From contig CM058044.1 in NCBI GenBank assembly GCA_030169165.1, positions 43,514,218 to 43,578,217 of the forward strand: 64,000 nt of DNA, in the 5' to 3' direction. Position 1 is the first letter of the stretch. Every line of letters begins with the position of its first letter. The translations under genes were made by a program, and so were the position numbers. The stretch comes from Centaurea solstitialis (taxonomy: Eukaryota; Streptophyta; Magnoliopsida; Asterales; Asteraceae). A model generated the notes under the pieces. The model was given only the letters and a program-made list of their open reading frames with translations. It did no database searches and had not been told where the DNA came from. Positions 1 to 10,515 of the stretch are shown piece by piece.

Positions 1-137
1 CACTAACAATTCTACTAACAAGCATGCATTGTACAGCAGCGACAAAACTAGCATGGGGCATTGAAACCCCCAACACCACAAGTTACAATTTTCAGCTAAT
101 CCAGGCATAAGCAAAATCAAAAGTAGAAACCTTTATA
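1..137. repeat. 137-bp exact direct repeat, left copy
   Basis: Positions 1-137 are identical to 26411-26547 and diverge at the next base; the repeat may extend left of the window. The right copy lies about 90 bp beyond the stop codon of the BMT5-like gene (downstream, since that gene is on the minus strand). The left copy lies about 400 bp beyond the PPR reading frame. Perfect identity over 137 bp means a recent duplication. Confidence 0.9.
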
Positions 138-539
138 ACAAAAATAAGAAGAAGTAACCTCAGAATCAACCACTCACTAGACACTACGTACATAGGATTA
201 AGGAATGTCAAATTTAAGCAAACGCGTACTATATATATATATATAGTACAAGAACAACCTCATTTGTAGGAACAAAATAATGCATTTTGAGCCACATGTT
301 ATGTGGGACCCATCATTAAATAAATCATATATGATTTAGTGGTGGGACCCACCTGAATCATATATGATTTTTTATTATGTGGGACCCACATCACATGTGA
401 TCCAGAATTGTCCCTTTGTTCTTGCAAATGGACTTTGTTCTTGTTTGAACCTACTTCTATATATATATATATATTATTGGCATTATATACCTTTTTTTTT
501 CTTTCAGATAGATAGATAGATCACGAAATCTTACTGTAT
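138..539. other. AT-rich intergenic DNA with a fold-back repeat
   Basis: About 246-452 reads as an imperfect fold-back: a left arm with 'acaagaac...aggaaca' and 'atgtgggaccca' is matched in reverse by 'tgggacccacat' and 'tgttcttg' on the right. It sits between two TA microsatellites (231-245 and 459-474), so it could be a MITE inserted in a TA repeat. No clear target duplication was found. The rest shows no coding signal. Confidence 0.45.
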
Positions 540-1753
540 TTATATAGGAGGAAGACCGGCTTCAATCTTTCCCCATGAATCCAATGCAGATGATCCCCTG
601 AGCTGCCTCTTGAGCTTGTCGAGAATTTCCTTCGCCTGGTCCGCTTTTGAAGCTTTGACCAATCCATCCATGAGAAGCGCGGTGGCCTTAAACGGAGGAA
701 CCCATTTGTTGCGAAGGATATCCTTGCAGATTTCCAATCCGCCATCAAAGTCTCCCTCCTCAAGCATATGCTTCATCAACACATAATAACCAAAAGACGG
801 TGGTGCCTTTTTAACATACCCATCACTCACCATTTTGTCAATAATCTTTCTGGCAGATTCGAAATCACCTACCTTGCAAAACCCGAGAATGATAGCACGA
901 TAAGTAAAACAATTGGGCTCCACACGGCCTTTTGATATCATTTCCTCCAGCAACTTGTATGCCCTAACAGGCTCTTTGCTTTTACAATACCTTGTAATTC
1001 TATGATTGTAAGTGGTGAGATTATGTTCCAGGCCTTCCTCATTGATCTCTTTCACCACCATATCGAACTCGCTCTTTTTGTTGATACTACCCAACAATAT
1101 GTTATAAGAATCAATATTGGGTTGCACATAAGCTTCAGGTCCCATGTTTGCGATCATGGCCTGAGCCTTGTCTACACAACCCCTTTACAATGGGCTTTCA
1201 ATATCAGATTAAAGGACTTGACACCCCTAGGCAGACTCCAATTCATCATAAAAGCTTGAAAAGTGTGAGGAAACTTATCATTATTAGTATAAATCTTATT
1301 ATCTAACATGACGGAAAGCACCCCACAAAGTGTTTTTTGAGTAACGGTGCAGTTCCCTTGTTGAAGCATTTTATCGAACACCTGGAGTGCATTGTCGACC
1401 ACCCCGGCCTGAGAGTATAACATGGCGATCCGAATCCAGAAACCTTCGGAAGAAAGCTGAGAAGCAGGGGTAGGAGGGCTGGTGATGCAGGTGGTGAGTA
1501 CACGGTCGATTAGATCGAAGCGTTTGGATCGTGACAGCTTCTGGACAGAGAGGGTGAAGAGAGGCCGGTGGCGTCTGAATGTGGGTATCGAAATCGATGA
1601 TTGAAAGAGTTGGGCGACTTTCACAGGGTCTTTTTCTGATTTGATAGCCGATTTCAAATCCCTAAACGACGAAAAAGAAGAAAAAGAACAAGAGGAGATG
1701 ATGAACCTGGCGGCCATTCTACTAGAAACCTGGTATGCTGCTACCATCGCCAT
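540..1753 (-). pseudogene. PPR336-like pentatricopeptide repeat gene with one frameshift
   Basis: Two minus-strand frames, 1753-1172 (193 aa) and 1157-540 (about 205 aa), join into one protein of roughly 400 aa. That is the length of mitochondrial PPR336-type P-class PPR proteins, which belong to the mitochondrial ribosome in Arabidopsis. The N-terminus is Ser/Arg-rich like a mitochondrial presequence. Degenerate 35-residue PPR units follow, such as 'TYNHRITRYCKSKEPVRAYK' and 'FTYRAIILGFCKVGDFESAR'. The family-typical C-terminus 'NKWVPPFKATALLMDGLVKA' is present. Near 1165-1180 the first frame stops at TAG (1172-1174) and the second frame is already open, with 5 nt where 3 or 6 are expected: one base lost (or two gained). 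No intron fits there. Either a young pseudogene or a sequencing error; everything else is well preserved. Confidence 0.8.
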
Positions 1754-3456
1754 TAGGACTCACACAAAAATCGATCTCAAAACCCTAGACGGACGACGAT
1801 GTAAGTAAATTTTAACGATTTCTACCAAATAATTTTACATGTTACTCCCATCAAGTTTTGAGTTTTTCAAATTTTACAAGCAACCTTTTTTTTTTTAATA
1901 AAAAAAATTGTCGGATTTTAAAGGTATTCATTTCGATAATCATCGCTCATATTGATTTCAAAGCTTTTTGTTACTTCACGATTGATTATTCCGATTTTTA
2001 ATTTTTTTTTTTTGTTAGGCCTACTCATTCGAGTAGATGCCTCGTCTTAAAGGTTTTCAGGTTCTTCGTCTTCTCGTGTCTAGAGATTAGGGTCATGCCT
2101 AGAATTTATTTTAGACGGCGGCACTATCTAACTATAACTAAAGAACATATTAAAAGATATTCTTTATAACATCGGTCTGGTGGTTGGTTCATTGCTTTTC
2201 AAAAATATAAAGTCTCATATTCAAACTTTATTACTGTAAACTTTTCCTAAGCTACAGTGCAAACACACTTGCTAAATTACATTTTTGGTCCCCTAATAAT
2301 TCATAAACAATATAAAATAAATATATTTTTCACTACATTATATTTTTGGTCCCTCATAATTAATATGTTTAGTTGTTTACCTATATAACATTTATTAAAT
2401 GTTTGAAATTGTTCCTCGGTGATTTTTTTAATTATATTAACACATATAATTGTGGCTAGCCTTAGTCTCAGACGGCCGAATTCTCAATTTATGTTCTAAA
2501 TTGCAAAGGATGTAGTATAGGCAAAGCCTAGATAAAACCTTTTTCCAAACAAATACAGATAATTGTATATTAACTAAAATACGTTAAAATATACGTTTTA
2601 ATTTTAACAAGTTACACCGTTATAATATATACTACGTAAAAAAATATTTTCAATATTTACAATTCATACTGCTAATAGTCTTTCAAAAAATGTCTAAATT
2701 AATTGTTGGACCTTAGAAGGACATCTCTTAATTCCAAAAACTTTATCTTTATTTATTTCAAAGACTTGATCGTTATTTTATTTCGAAAACTTAATCGTTA
2801 GAAGAATGTGTCTTAATTTCAAAGACTTAATCGTTATTTTATTTCAAAGACTTAGACCCCGTTTACCAAACCCTTACCAGAGTATGTACTTACCAACAAA
2901 ATTCAACACTATCGGTTGCTTACCGGTTAATATTTTAGTCCACAAAAATGGTATCGTATGCAACAATTTATCCGGTAAGCGCTAACTGTGGTAAGAGACG
3001 ACTATCCTCACTTACCGGGTAAGACTCCCATCCTTGACTTCGCTCTTACTGGGGTAAGATTCTTGATCATTGTCATATGCATCCGATAAAGTAATATGAC
3101 TTGGTAAGTGCTTACCGGGTAAGTGTTTGGTTAATTGCCGCTTGAGCCATAGTTGTCCTGTCGATTTATGTTACACTTGAATCGTTTTTTATTGATTTTA
3201 AGTCGTAATATTGTTACAACCTCCCATCTTTCCGCAACGCAACGCCAAAAAAACTCGTTGAAATTAACAGATAAAATCTAGAAAACATACATTTGACAGT
3301 AACAGGACTCGAACACAACTACACAAGAAGAAGCTCCAAGAAAAGAAGCTAATTAGTGGTTGTGAGTTTTGGGGTTTTTAGTTTTGATTTAAATAATTTA
3401 GGTTTTAGGTTTTAAGGTTTTCTTTAATGATTTTAATTAAGGAAATACCATCACAT
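1754..3456. other. Intergenic, with a Tourist-like fold-back at about 2866-3140
   Basis: No gene is seen. Around 2735-2855 a phrase with 'acttaatcgttattttattt' recurs about three times. From about 2866 'CCCCGTTTACCAAACCCTTA' is mirrored near 3110-3140 by 'TTACCGGGTAAGTGTTTGGT', the layout of a PIF/Harbinger (Tourist-like) MITE. The exact ends and target duplication are unclear. Confidence 0.4.
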
Positions 3457-3527
3457 TTCCAATGGATTTTGGATTTGGGTTTAGAAATATATCTATTGCT
3501 GATATGGGCTTCTTCTTTTTTCGTGGG
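3457..3527. repeat. Flank block beta, left copy
   Basis: This stretch (from 'atttccaatggattttgga' to 'gtgggcttcaag') matches 40985-41080 with few changes. In the right copy it runs directly into the block seen here at 7075-7256; in this copy the MITE chain and other insertions intervene. Confidence 0.8.
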
Positions 3528-3529
3528 CT

Positions 3530-3893
3530 TCAAGCATAAGCTAGCTGATAAGCTAGCTTATAAGCTAGTCCATCCAAACATGTACCAGGAAGCTAGCTTA
3601 TAAGCTAGCTTTTTGAAACGCTACTTTGAGTAGCTTATGAGGAGCTTATTGTAGCTTTTTCCAATTATACCCCTATTAATATTAATTATTAAATCCAAAT
3701 ATACCCTTTTTGGTCATTTTATATACTCATAAGCTAGTTTTTGCCAAACATAATTTATTCAACAGCTAGCTTATCAGCTACTAGCAAACTTATCAATCAA
3801 CAGCTAGCTTATCAGCTATCCGCTAGCTTATCAGCTATCCGCTAGCTTATAAGCTACCAGCTAGCTTATAAGCTACGCTTGCCAAACATAACC
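3530..3893 (+). mobile_element. MITE chain unit A (PIF/Harbinger-like), 5' end missing
   Basis: First of five chained MITEs built of AGCTAGCTTATAAGCTAG-type palindromes around a central 'ccaattatacccctattaat' segment. It ends in GCTTGCCAAACATAACC followed by TAA. Its left TIR (GGTTGTGTTTGG) is absent: host 'GGGCTTCAAG' joins the element at 'CAAGCATAAGC', a 4-bp CAAG overlap, so the end was probably lost in a microhomology deletion. Confidence 0.75.
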
Positions 3894-3896
3894 TAA

Positions 3897-4271
3897 GGTT
3901 GTGTTTGGCAAGCATAAGCTAGCTTATAAGCTAGTCCATCCAAACATGTACCAGGAAGTTAGCTTATCAGCTAGCTTATAAGCTAGCCTTTTGAAACGCT
4001 ACTTTAAGTAGCTTATGAGAAGTTTATTGTAGCTTTTTCCAATTATACCCTTATTAATATTAATTATTAAATTCAAATATACCCTTTTTGGTCATTTTAT
4101 ATACTCATAAGCTAGTTTTTGCCAAACATAATTTGTTCAACAGCTAGCTTATCAGCTACTAGCAAGCTTATCAATCAACAGCTAGCTTATCAGCTATCCG
4201 CTAGCTTATCAGCTATCCGCTAGCTTATAAGCTACCAGCTAGCTTATAAGCTACGCTTGCCAAACATAACC
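3897..4271 (+). mobile_element. MITE chain unit B
   Basis: Complete 375-bp element with TIRs GGTTGTGTTTGGCAAGC / GCTTGCCAAACATAACC and a TAA triplet on each side (3894-3896, 4272-4274). The TWA target and GG...CC ends fit PIF/Harbinger (Tourist-like) MITEs. It is nearly identical to unit C. Confidence 0.85.
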
Positions 4272-4274
4272 TAA

Positions 4275-4687
4275 GGTTGTGTTTGGCAAGCATAAGCTAG
4301 CTTATAAGCTAGTCCATCCAAACATGTACCAGGAAGTTAGCTTATCAGCTAGCTTATAAGCTAGCCTTTTGAAACGCTACTTTAAGTAGCTTATGAGAAG
4401 TTTATTGTAGCTTTTTCCAATTATACCCTTATTAATATTAATTATTAAATTCAAATATACCCTTTTTGGTCATTTTATATACTCATAAGCTAGTTTTTGC
4501 CAAACATAATTTGTTCAACAGCTAGCTTATCAGCTACTAGCAAGCTTATCAATCAACAGCTAGCTTATCAGCTATCCGCTAGCTTATCAGCTATCCGCTA
4601 GCTTATCAGCTATCCGCTAGCTTATCAGCTACCAGCTAGCTTATCAGCTACCAGCTAGCTTATAAGCTACGCTTGCCAAACATAGCC
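4275..4687 (+). mobile_element. MITE chain unit C
   Basis: A 413-bp copy almost identical to unit B but longer through extra reiterations of 'cttatcagctatccgctag' and 'cttatcagctaccagctag' near its right end. TAA at 4272-4274 and 4688-4690. Confidence 0.85.
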
Positions 4688-4690
4688 TAA

Positions 4691-4726
4691 GGCTATGTTT
4701 GGTAAACTAGCTTGCCAAACATAGCC
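4691..4726. mobile_element. 36-bp mini-element made of two TIRs
   Basis: GGCTATGTTTGGTAAACTAG followed at once by CTTGCCAAACATAGCC: only the two terminal inverted repeats remain, flanked by TAA on both sides (4688-4690, 4727-4729). It looks like an extreme internal-deletion derivative. Confidence 0.7.
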
Positions 4727-4729
4727 TAA

Positions 4730-5084
4730 GGCTATGTTTGGTAAACTAGCTGATAAGCTAGCTGGTAGCTGATAAGCTAGCTGTTGATTGATAAGCTTGC
4801 TAGTAGCTGATAAGCTAGCTTATGAACAAATTATGTTTGGTAAAAACTAGCTTATGAACAAATTATGTTTGGTAAAAACTAGCTTATGAGTATGTAAAAT
4901 GACCAAAAAGGGTATATTTGAATTTAATAATTAATATTAATAAGGGTATAATTGGAAAAAGCTACAATAAACTCCTCATAAGCTACTCAAAGCAGCGTTT
5001 CAAAAAGCTAGCTTATAAGCTAGCTTCTGGTACATGTTTGGATGGACTAGCTTATAAGCTAGCTTATTTTTGCCAAACAAAGCC
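4730..5084 (-). mobile_element. MITE chain unit D, inverted
   Basis: Same family in the opposite orientation: the central segment reads 'aataagggtataattggaaa'. Ends GGCTATGTTTGGTAAACTAG and TTTTTGCCAAACAAAGCC with TAA at 4727-4729 and 5085-5087. Short frames across this repeat are not genes. Confidence 0.8.
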
Positions 5085-5097
5085 TAAAACCACAACA

Positions 5098-5600
5098 CTT
5101 AGGTGCTGTTTGTTTTTTAAGTGGTGCTGAAGACTGAATCTGTTTCCACTTCTGATTGTTAAGTGGTGGTGCTGAAGACTGAATCTGAATCTGTCAAGAC
5201 TGTTTGTTTTTGTAAACTGTCAAATATCTGAATCTGAATCTGATTATTCATAAGAACTAAAATCAACTAAAATATGTCAACTCAATCAAGTACAATAGTA
5301 AACTTTAACAATCCAACAACTTAATGAGCTTTATAGAACAATACAAACAAGCTTAATGAGCTTGATGAATAATCCAAACAAGCTTAATGAACTTAATGAA
5401 CAATCCAAACAAGCTTAATAAGCTTAATGAACAATCCAAACAAACTTAATGAGCTTAATGAACAACCCAAACAAGTTCAAGCTTAATGAACAATCCAAAC
5501 AAGTCCAAGATTAATGAAAAAAGTGAAAAAAGTGAACAAAAAGTGGTTTTACCATCACTTTTTCAGTAAGTGGTCAAAAAGTGATAAGTGAGGGTCCTTT
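5098..5600. repeat. MITE-like segment with a 31-bp minisatellite
   Basis: It begins GGTGCTGTTTGTTTTTTAAG and reiterates 'ctgaagactgaatctg', like a common plant MITE type. From about 5328 to 5520 a unit near 31 bp ('aacaatccaaacaagcttaa' plus 'tgagcttaatg') is repeated about six times with drift. No clean right TIR was identified. Confidence 0.5.
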
Positions 5601-6016
5601 TTAACATCTCGCCCAGGGCTTATAAAATGTCAGGAACGGCACTGGTTGTATCTCGGGGATTCTATGAATACATCCTATGACGACGGGTTTGAAATGCACT
5701 ACTCCATAAACATTGTAGGAAAGAATTACATCTTCATCCACCGATTCTTGATCGATAGGCTATTTTTGGTCTTGGAGCAACACTAGATTGCCAAAGTATG
5801 TAGGTGAACAAGTGAAAACATTGATTTTAAGAAAGTGAAGTGAGCTTACCAATAAAAGATTTATAAAATAGGTTGAATTAATTGTAGTCGTTTAATGGTT
5901 TAATTATTTAAGTTATGATTTTATATTAAACAAATTTTGTTTGATACAAAAAATGAAAGTGGATGAGGCTTGGAGCAATATAAAATGAGAGTTACATAAA
6001 TAGACGACGTAGTTTG

Positions 6017-6140
6017 CGGAAACATATATCGGCAAAGTTAGGAAGTGGGTGGCATTGTTTCCACCGCATGCTAAGCACCATAATTGTTAGCAAATTACAA
6101 GATTACCCTCGCTAATGTGCACATCATCACCATGCCCTTG
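6017..6140. repeat. Block alpha, left copy
   Basis: From 'ggaaacatatatcggcaaag' to 'catcaccatgccctt' it matches 39548-39687 almost exactly, apart from a 17-bp insert (about 'gtggcaactaatccgtg') in the right copy. 5601-6016 and 6389-6886 around it are AT-rich with no gene seen. Confidence 0.85.
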
Positions 6141-6179
6141 TTACTTCAGACTAATAATTTTCTAAATGTATATTAAGAA

Positions 6180-6388
6180 TTGATTGTATTATCTTTTTTG
6201 GTAAAGGGTTCCCAGGCCTTTGGCCCAGACTAATCCCTTGGTAATGCAACCGATCGCTAAAGCATGCAACCCTGAGATTAAACCCAGTGGTCATAAGGGG
6301 GATTGCAGGGATCGAACTCGGGTTGAGAGCTATGCCCTCCCCAGGTGATTACCACTACACCACACCCTTGTGGTTTTGATTGTATTAT
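6180..6388 (-). mobile_element. tRNA-derived SINE with 13-bp target-site duplication
   Basis: The element is about 6193-6375 on the minus strand. It has a pol III A box TGGTGTAGTGGT (6362-6351) and a B box GTTCGATCCC (6317-6308) at tRNA-like spacing, in a leader resembling a tRNA gene. It is flanked by a perfect 13-bp direct repeat TTGATTGTATTAT at 6180-6192 and 6376-6388, the mark of LINE-driven retroposition. Intact promoter boxes and a perfect target duplication suggest moderate youth. Confidence 0.85.
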
Positions 6389-6886
6389 TTTTTGCTTAAC
6401 TTTAATGAAAGCAAAATAGATAAAAGAATTTAGTTCAGATAAGATTACAAAGAAAGATTAATTTCACATAAAAATATTGTTCAACTTCATTATTCATTGT
6501 TGATTTTCCTTATTACATTTTAATAGCTTTTGCAATTATGAAAAGATCCATAACCCGTATCTCATAATCATAGTCTTAATTTAGAGGCCGATCATCACTA
6601 GTCTTAACTGATGCATATTTTTATTTAGTTTTATAGGAGTTACCGTAATAGTTGTTTAACAAGATATTCTGGAATCATGGTTTTAATCTATACTTTTATT
6701 GTTATCACTTTAATTTTCAGTTGAGAAGAAAGTATTCTTAGTTTTATTTCTTTCTTTTATTCTTTGAAGATTACCCATCTCGAATCGGGTTATAACAGCC
6801 TCTCTTGAAAAAAACCCAACAACTAACATAATTGATTTATATAGTTTCATAATTAATTCTTAATGCTCAATTAGTTTCATAATTAA

Positions 6887-7074
6887 AATGACAAAAAAGG
6901 GTATATTTGAATTTAATAATTAATATTAATAAGGGTATAATTGGAAAAAACTATAATAAGCTCCTCATAAGCTACTCAAAGTATCGTTTCAAAAACCTAG
7001 CTTATAAGCTATCTTCTGGTACACGTTTGAATGGACTAGCTTATCAGCTAGCTTATTTTTGCCAAACAAAGCCT
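6887..7074 (-). mobile_element. 5'-truncated MITE of the chain family
   Basis: Matches the right part of unit D (4898-5084) at about 90 percent by eye. It is followed by the same flank 'TAAAACCACAACACTTA' (7072-7091 here, 5085-5101 there). So about 200 bp of MITE end plus host flank occurs twice, 1,990 bp apart. Confidence 0.75.
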
Positions 7075-7256
7075 AAAACCACAACACTTATTAATACTAA
7101 TGAAAAATCTTTTCTTATTTTCTTTTCTTGCTTAGTTCATCATAAGTTCATAACCCACAAATCCAAACAACAGCAACTTGATTTTAAAACCCCTTTTTTT
7201 CCCCTTTCATTTTTCTTTTTTTATCACAAACAACTAAAATGATTGAATCAAGGATA
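7075..7256. repeat. Flank block gamma, left copy
   Basis: 'acaacacttattaatactaa' through 'aaaatgattgaatcaagg' matches 41088-41272. With beta, alpha and delta it shows that 3.4-7.9 kb and 39.5-41.35 kb derive from one ancestral repeat in different stages of invasion. Confidence 0.8.
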
Positions 7257-7848
7257 TTATACCATTGTATCAATTTCCAAATGAAATGAATAGTAAAGAT
7301 ATGAAATAAAATACAACTTTGGTTCCTATAGTTTAATAATTTTCAAAATGAAATGAATAGTAAAGATATGAAATAAATACAACTTTGGTCCTTATAGTTT
7401 GATAATTTCTAAAATGAAATGAATAGTAAAGATATGAAATAAAATACAACTTTGATCCCTATAGTTTGATATTTAGAATGTTTTTAGTCATTGGTCTTTA
7501 AAAATTGTATTTTTCATCCTTATGAGTTTTTTTTTTTATAGTTTCATCCTTTCATCCAACTTTGTTAAATTAAGTTGGTTAACTCGTCCAAAAGAATATT
7601 TGATTAAACTACATATTTGGTCCTTATAGTATACCAACTTTATATTTTTTATTCTCAGATTACATAATTCACATTTTGTTACTTTTACTTTATTTATTTA
7701 TTTTATTACCACATTTTTTATTGGTTAATTATAGACTATTATAACTTCAATAAAAAAAATAATCAAGTAATTTCATTAAACTACTTATGATAAAATCTAT
7801 CACAATTTATAACCCGGCGCGAAGCCCGAGCTCTTAATAACTAACTTT
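7257..7848. repeat. 590-bp insertion with a triplicated 70-bp unit; Helitron-like right end
   Basis: Absent from the matching site near 41273. A unit of about 70 bp ('aaatgaaatgaatagtaaag' onward to 'actttggtcc..atagttt') is repeated three times at about 7279-7480. Near the right end, 'ccGGCGCGAAGCCcgagctc' forms a small hairpin about 15-20 bp before the junction, as in Helitron 3' ends, but no clear TC start or CTRR-T end was found. Confidence 0.45.
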
Positions 7849-7930
7849 GAACATTCGATGAAAACTAATTGCAGGGACATTTAACATAAAAATGTATAAA
7901 TTGATGCTCATCACGTTTAATAGTAATTTG
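7849..7930. repeat. Flank block delta, left copy
   Basis: 'acattcgatgaaaactaatt' through the following 60 bases matches 41275-41352. 7931-8246 after it is AT-rich with a (TC)n run at 8000-8022 and no gene. Confidence 0.7.
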
Positions 7931-8246
7931 CGCAGACATGCTTACGGAATAAAGCTTGACGCATATTCAGATTGCCACGTGGCACAATTTTATCTATCTT
8001 TCTCTCTCTCTCTCTCTCTCTCATTTATTTATTTGAGGCTATCTGATTGATACATGTCATTTAATTTTCTTAAAGAAAGAAAAAACAAACAACAAAAAAC
8101 AAAAACGACATAATTTAAAATAATAATAATAATAATAATGATCATTGAGTTATAAAAAGAATTATTATATAATATGTAATTGATCACTTTTGATTTTTAA
8201 TAATTTTGTTTTCATTTTACAATTCCATTATATATATATATATATA

Positions 8247-9445
8247 GAGTAAATTGTGGATTTGGTTCTTGTGGTTTTCAATTCTTTATGACTAAGATCC
8301 CTAAACTTAAAAAATTATGGATCACGTCCTTGTGGTTTTTAATTTTGCACTAGTAGGGTCCCTGAACCAAACGACCGTTTATCAGTCTCTGTTACCTTAG
8401 GGGTAAAATTGTCATTTTGCTTTTCTCCACATTTAACATTAATTTTTGTTATTTCTTTTTTTGTCTTTTGTCTTTTTGTCTTTTTCTATATTCACAAGGA
8501 CTAGATGTGTTGTATTGTATTACATCATATATACACACATATATACAAATACAAATACAAATACAAATACAAATACATCTAATTTATATATACACACATC
8601 AAGTTACCTTCACCATCATTCTTACCTACAACCCAACCTTTCTCCATATGGGTTTTATTTATTATTATATATAGGGTGTTTATTATACACCCTGCATAAA
8701 TTTTACACCCTATGCAACCCATTTCATTACCATTGATTCAAATATATTAATTAATCAACGGCTAAGATTATAAAATGAGTGAATGGAAGGGTATTTTGGG
8801 GAAATATTCTATCTAATTCGAAAAGAATAAAAGGGAAATCAAATATTCATCCAAATCATTTCCTCATTTTTAGCCCACTTCCTAATAAAAACTGATTATT
8901 GGTTCCTCATACTTAAAACCAAATTCATTCGAAGAGGAGACCCCATTTCATCTAATTTGTAGTTGGCTTTCTATTTTTCTTCGTGCTTGGTTTTATGCTA
9001 GCTTGGTTTCTTAGTTTCGGTTGTAGTTGGTTGGTGCCCTTGCGGCTCTGTTTCGCTTTGTATTTTCGTTCGGTTTGTAATCTTTTTGGTTGTGGTTTTA
9101 TAACAAACCTAATGAAGCAAAGCTTCAAGTATTTTTAATAATGGTTTTATAGCAAGTCCGACCACCCATCTCCGGCGACCGCTACCCATCTCTTCCACCC
9201 ATCTTCGTGAAGCCACCGCAATCGTAAAAACCCACCATTTGTTTACTTCCTCCATGAAACACACCCCCATGGTATACACCCACCACCATCGAATACATGA
9301 AGAAGATTGACCGGAGCAGTGGGAGAAGATCGATCGGAAAAATGGAATGGGGGTAAGGGTGTGGGAACTCAATAGCTTTTTGCAGAGATGGGTGCATATA
9401 TTATACATGTGTATATATGTGTATATAAACATGTGTGTGTTGTGG

Positions 9446-9482
<37 letters not shown>

Positions 9483-9737
9483 TGCATACATGCATACATA
9501 CATATAAGAGTGATGACTTTTGGTCAATCTGGTCTTGGAAAAAGGAGAGAAAAGGACAAATAGGGGTATTTTAGTCCTTTTACTCTTGATTTAACTTTTC
9601 TAACGGAATCTGTTAGGAAGAGGGACCCTACTAGTGCAAAATTGAAAGTCACATGTACGTGATCCATAATTTTCTAAGTTTAGGAACCTTAGTCATAAAA
9701 AATTGAAAACCACAGGGACCAAATCCGTAATTTACTC
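8247..9737. mobile_element. Long-TIR (Mutator-like) non-autonomous element upstream of ALKBH1
   Basis: The first about 180 bp (8247-8425) is the reverse complement, at roughly 85 percent by eye, of 9560-9737: GAGTAAATT(G/A)(T/C)GGATTTGG at the ends, and a shared 'GCACTAGTAGGGTCCCT' further in. Long TIRs with AT-rich unrelated interior fit a non-autonomous MULE or fold-back element. The interior holds an (ACAAAT)n run at 8546-8577, (TA)n tracts and no credible gene. No 9-bp target duplication was found because the left side is a TA microsatellite. Confidence 0.65.
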
Positions 9738-9760
9738 GTTTAGCGGTTTTTATAAGGCGT

Positions 9761-9806
9761 GGAGAAGGAGAAGGAGAAGGAGAAGGAGAAGGAGAAGAAG
9801 AAGAAA
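9761..9806 (+). repeat. (GGAGAA)n microsatellite in the ALKBH1 5' leader
   Basis: GAGAAG hexamers repeat about six times 45-90 bp upstream of the start codon, a purine tract typical of plant 5' UTRs. It begins just after the end of the long-TIR element. Confidence 0.8.
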
Positions 9807-9848
9807 TCATAAGACTTGCAGAAGAATAAGAAGAAGAAAACAAGTGGG

Positions 9849-10474
9849 ATGGGTCTGTTCTTCACCTCTTCCAGGCGCCAATTTCTACCAATTTCCTCCC
9901 GATTTGCTGCTTTTCACCGAGGGATCATGGATTCTGGGATGACGATGGTCAGTAATTTAATTAGGGTTTTTTCATCGTTTTACTTTCCAAGTTTATTATT
10001 TATCTATTATCAAGGCAGATTGATATAATAATTTAGTGAATTTTCTTGAAGTTGTTTGTTTAATTAATCTTAACAAATCTAGAATCACTATATATGCTGG
10101 CAGATACTATTATTAAACTTAGTTTATTTAATTAGTAAAATGCCAAATGCCTTTTTATTTATTTATTTATTTTATTTTAGTTTAGTAGATAGATATAAAA
10201 GAACAACATTTACATACCTGTTTTAAGCAAATGAAACATGGTCAATTCTAATTAGTGTTTATATTCAAGGAAATTAACTAGCTTCATCTGCAGCTGCTCA
10301 CCCCATAGTTTAATTTCCATCATATTATTGTGTGTGACTTTGCTTTTGCTGCCCATGTTTTCTAACCATAGGTGATATGCTAGCTCTTTTTCCACATTTC
10401 ATATCTCAACCTATATCCTTTCCTTTTAGGTCATTGTCATTAATTAAGCTTAGTTTTTACCAAACATGAATAAC

Positions 10475-10515
<41 letters not shown>

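Noticed and set aside
3530..5084. CRISPR-like look of regularly spaced repeats
   Set aside because: Units are palindrome-rich MITEs with TIRs and TAA targets in a plant genome; there are no spacers or cas genes.
6308..6362. A tRNA gene
   Set aside because: A and B boxes are present, but no full cloverleaf could be drawn, and the 13-bp duplication shows a SINE.
4918..7242. Plus frames of 70 and 111 aa at 4918 and 6907 with similar products
   Set aside because: They translate two copies of the same MITE; similarity is due to repeat DNA, not to a protein family.
9109..9942. Frames around 9109-9942 with (YI)n, (PS)n or (R)n products
   Set aside because: They arise from TA, GGAGAA and related microsatellites.
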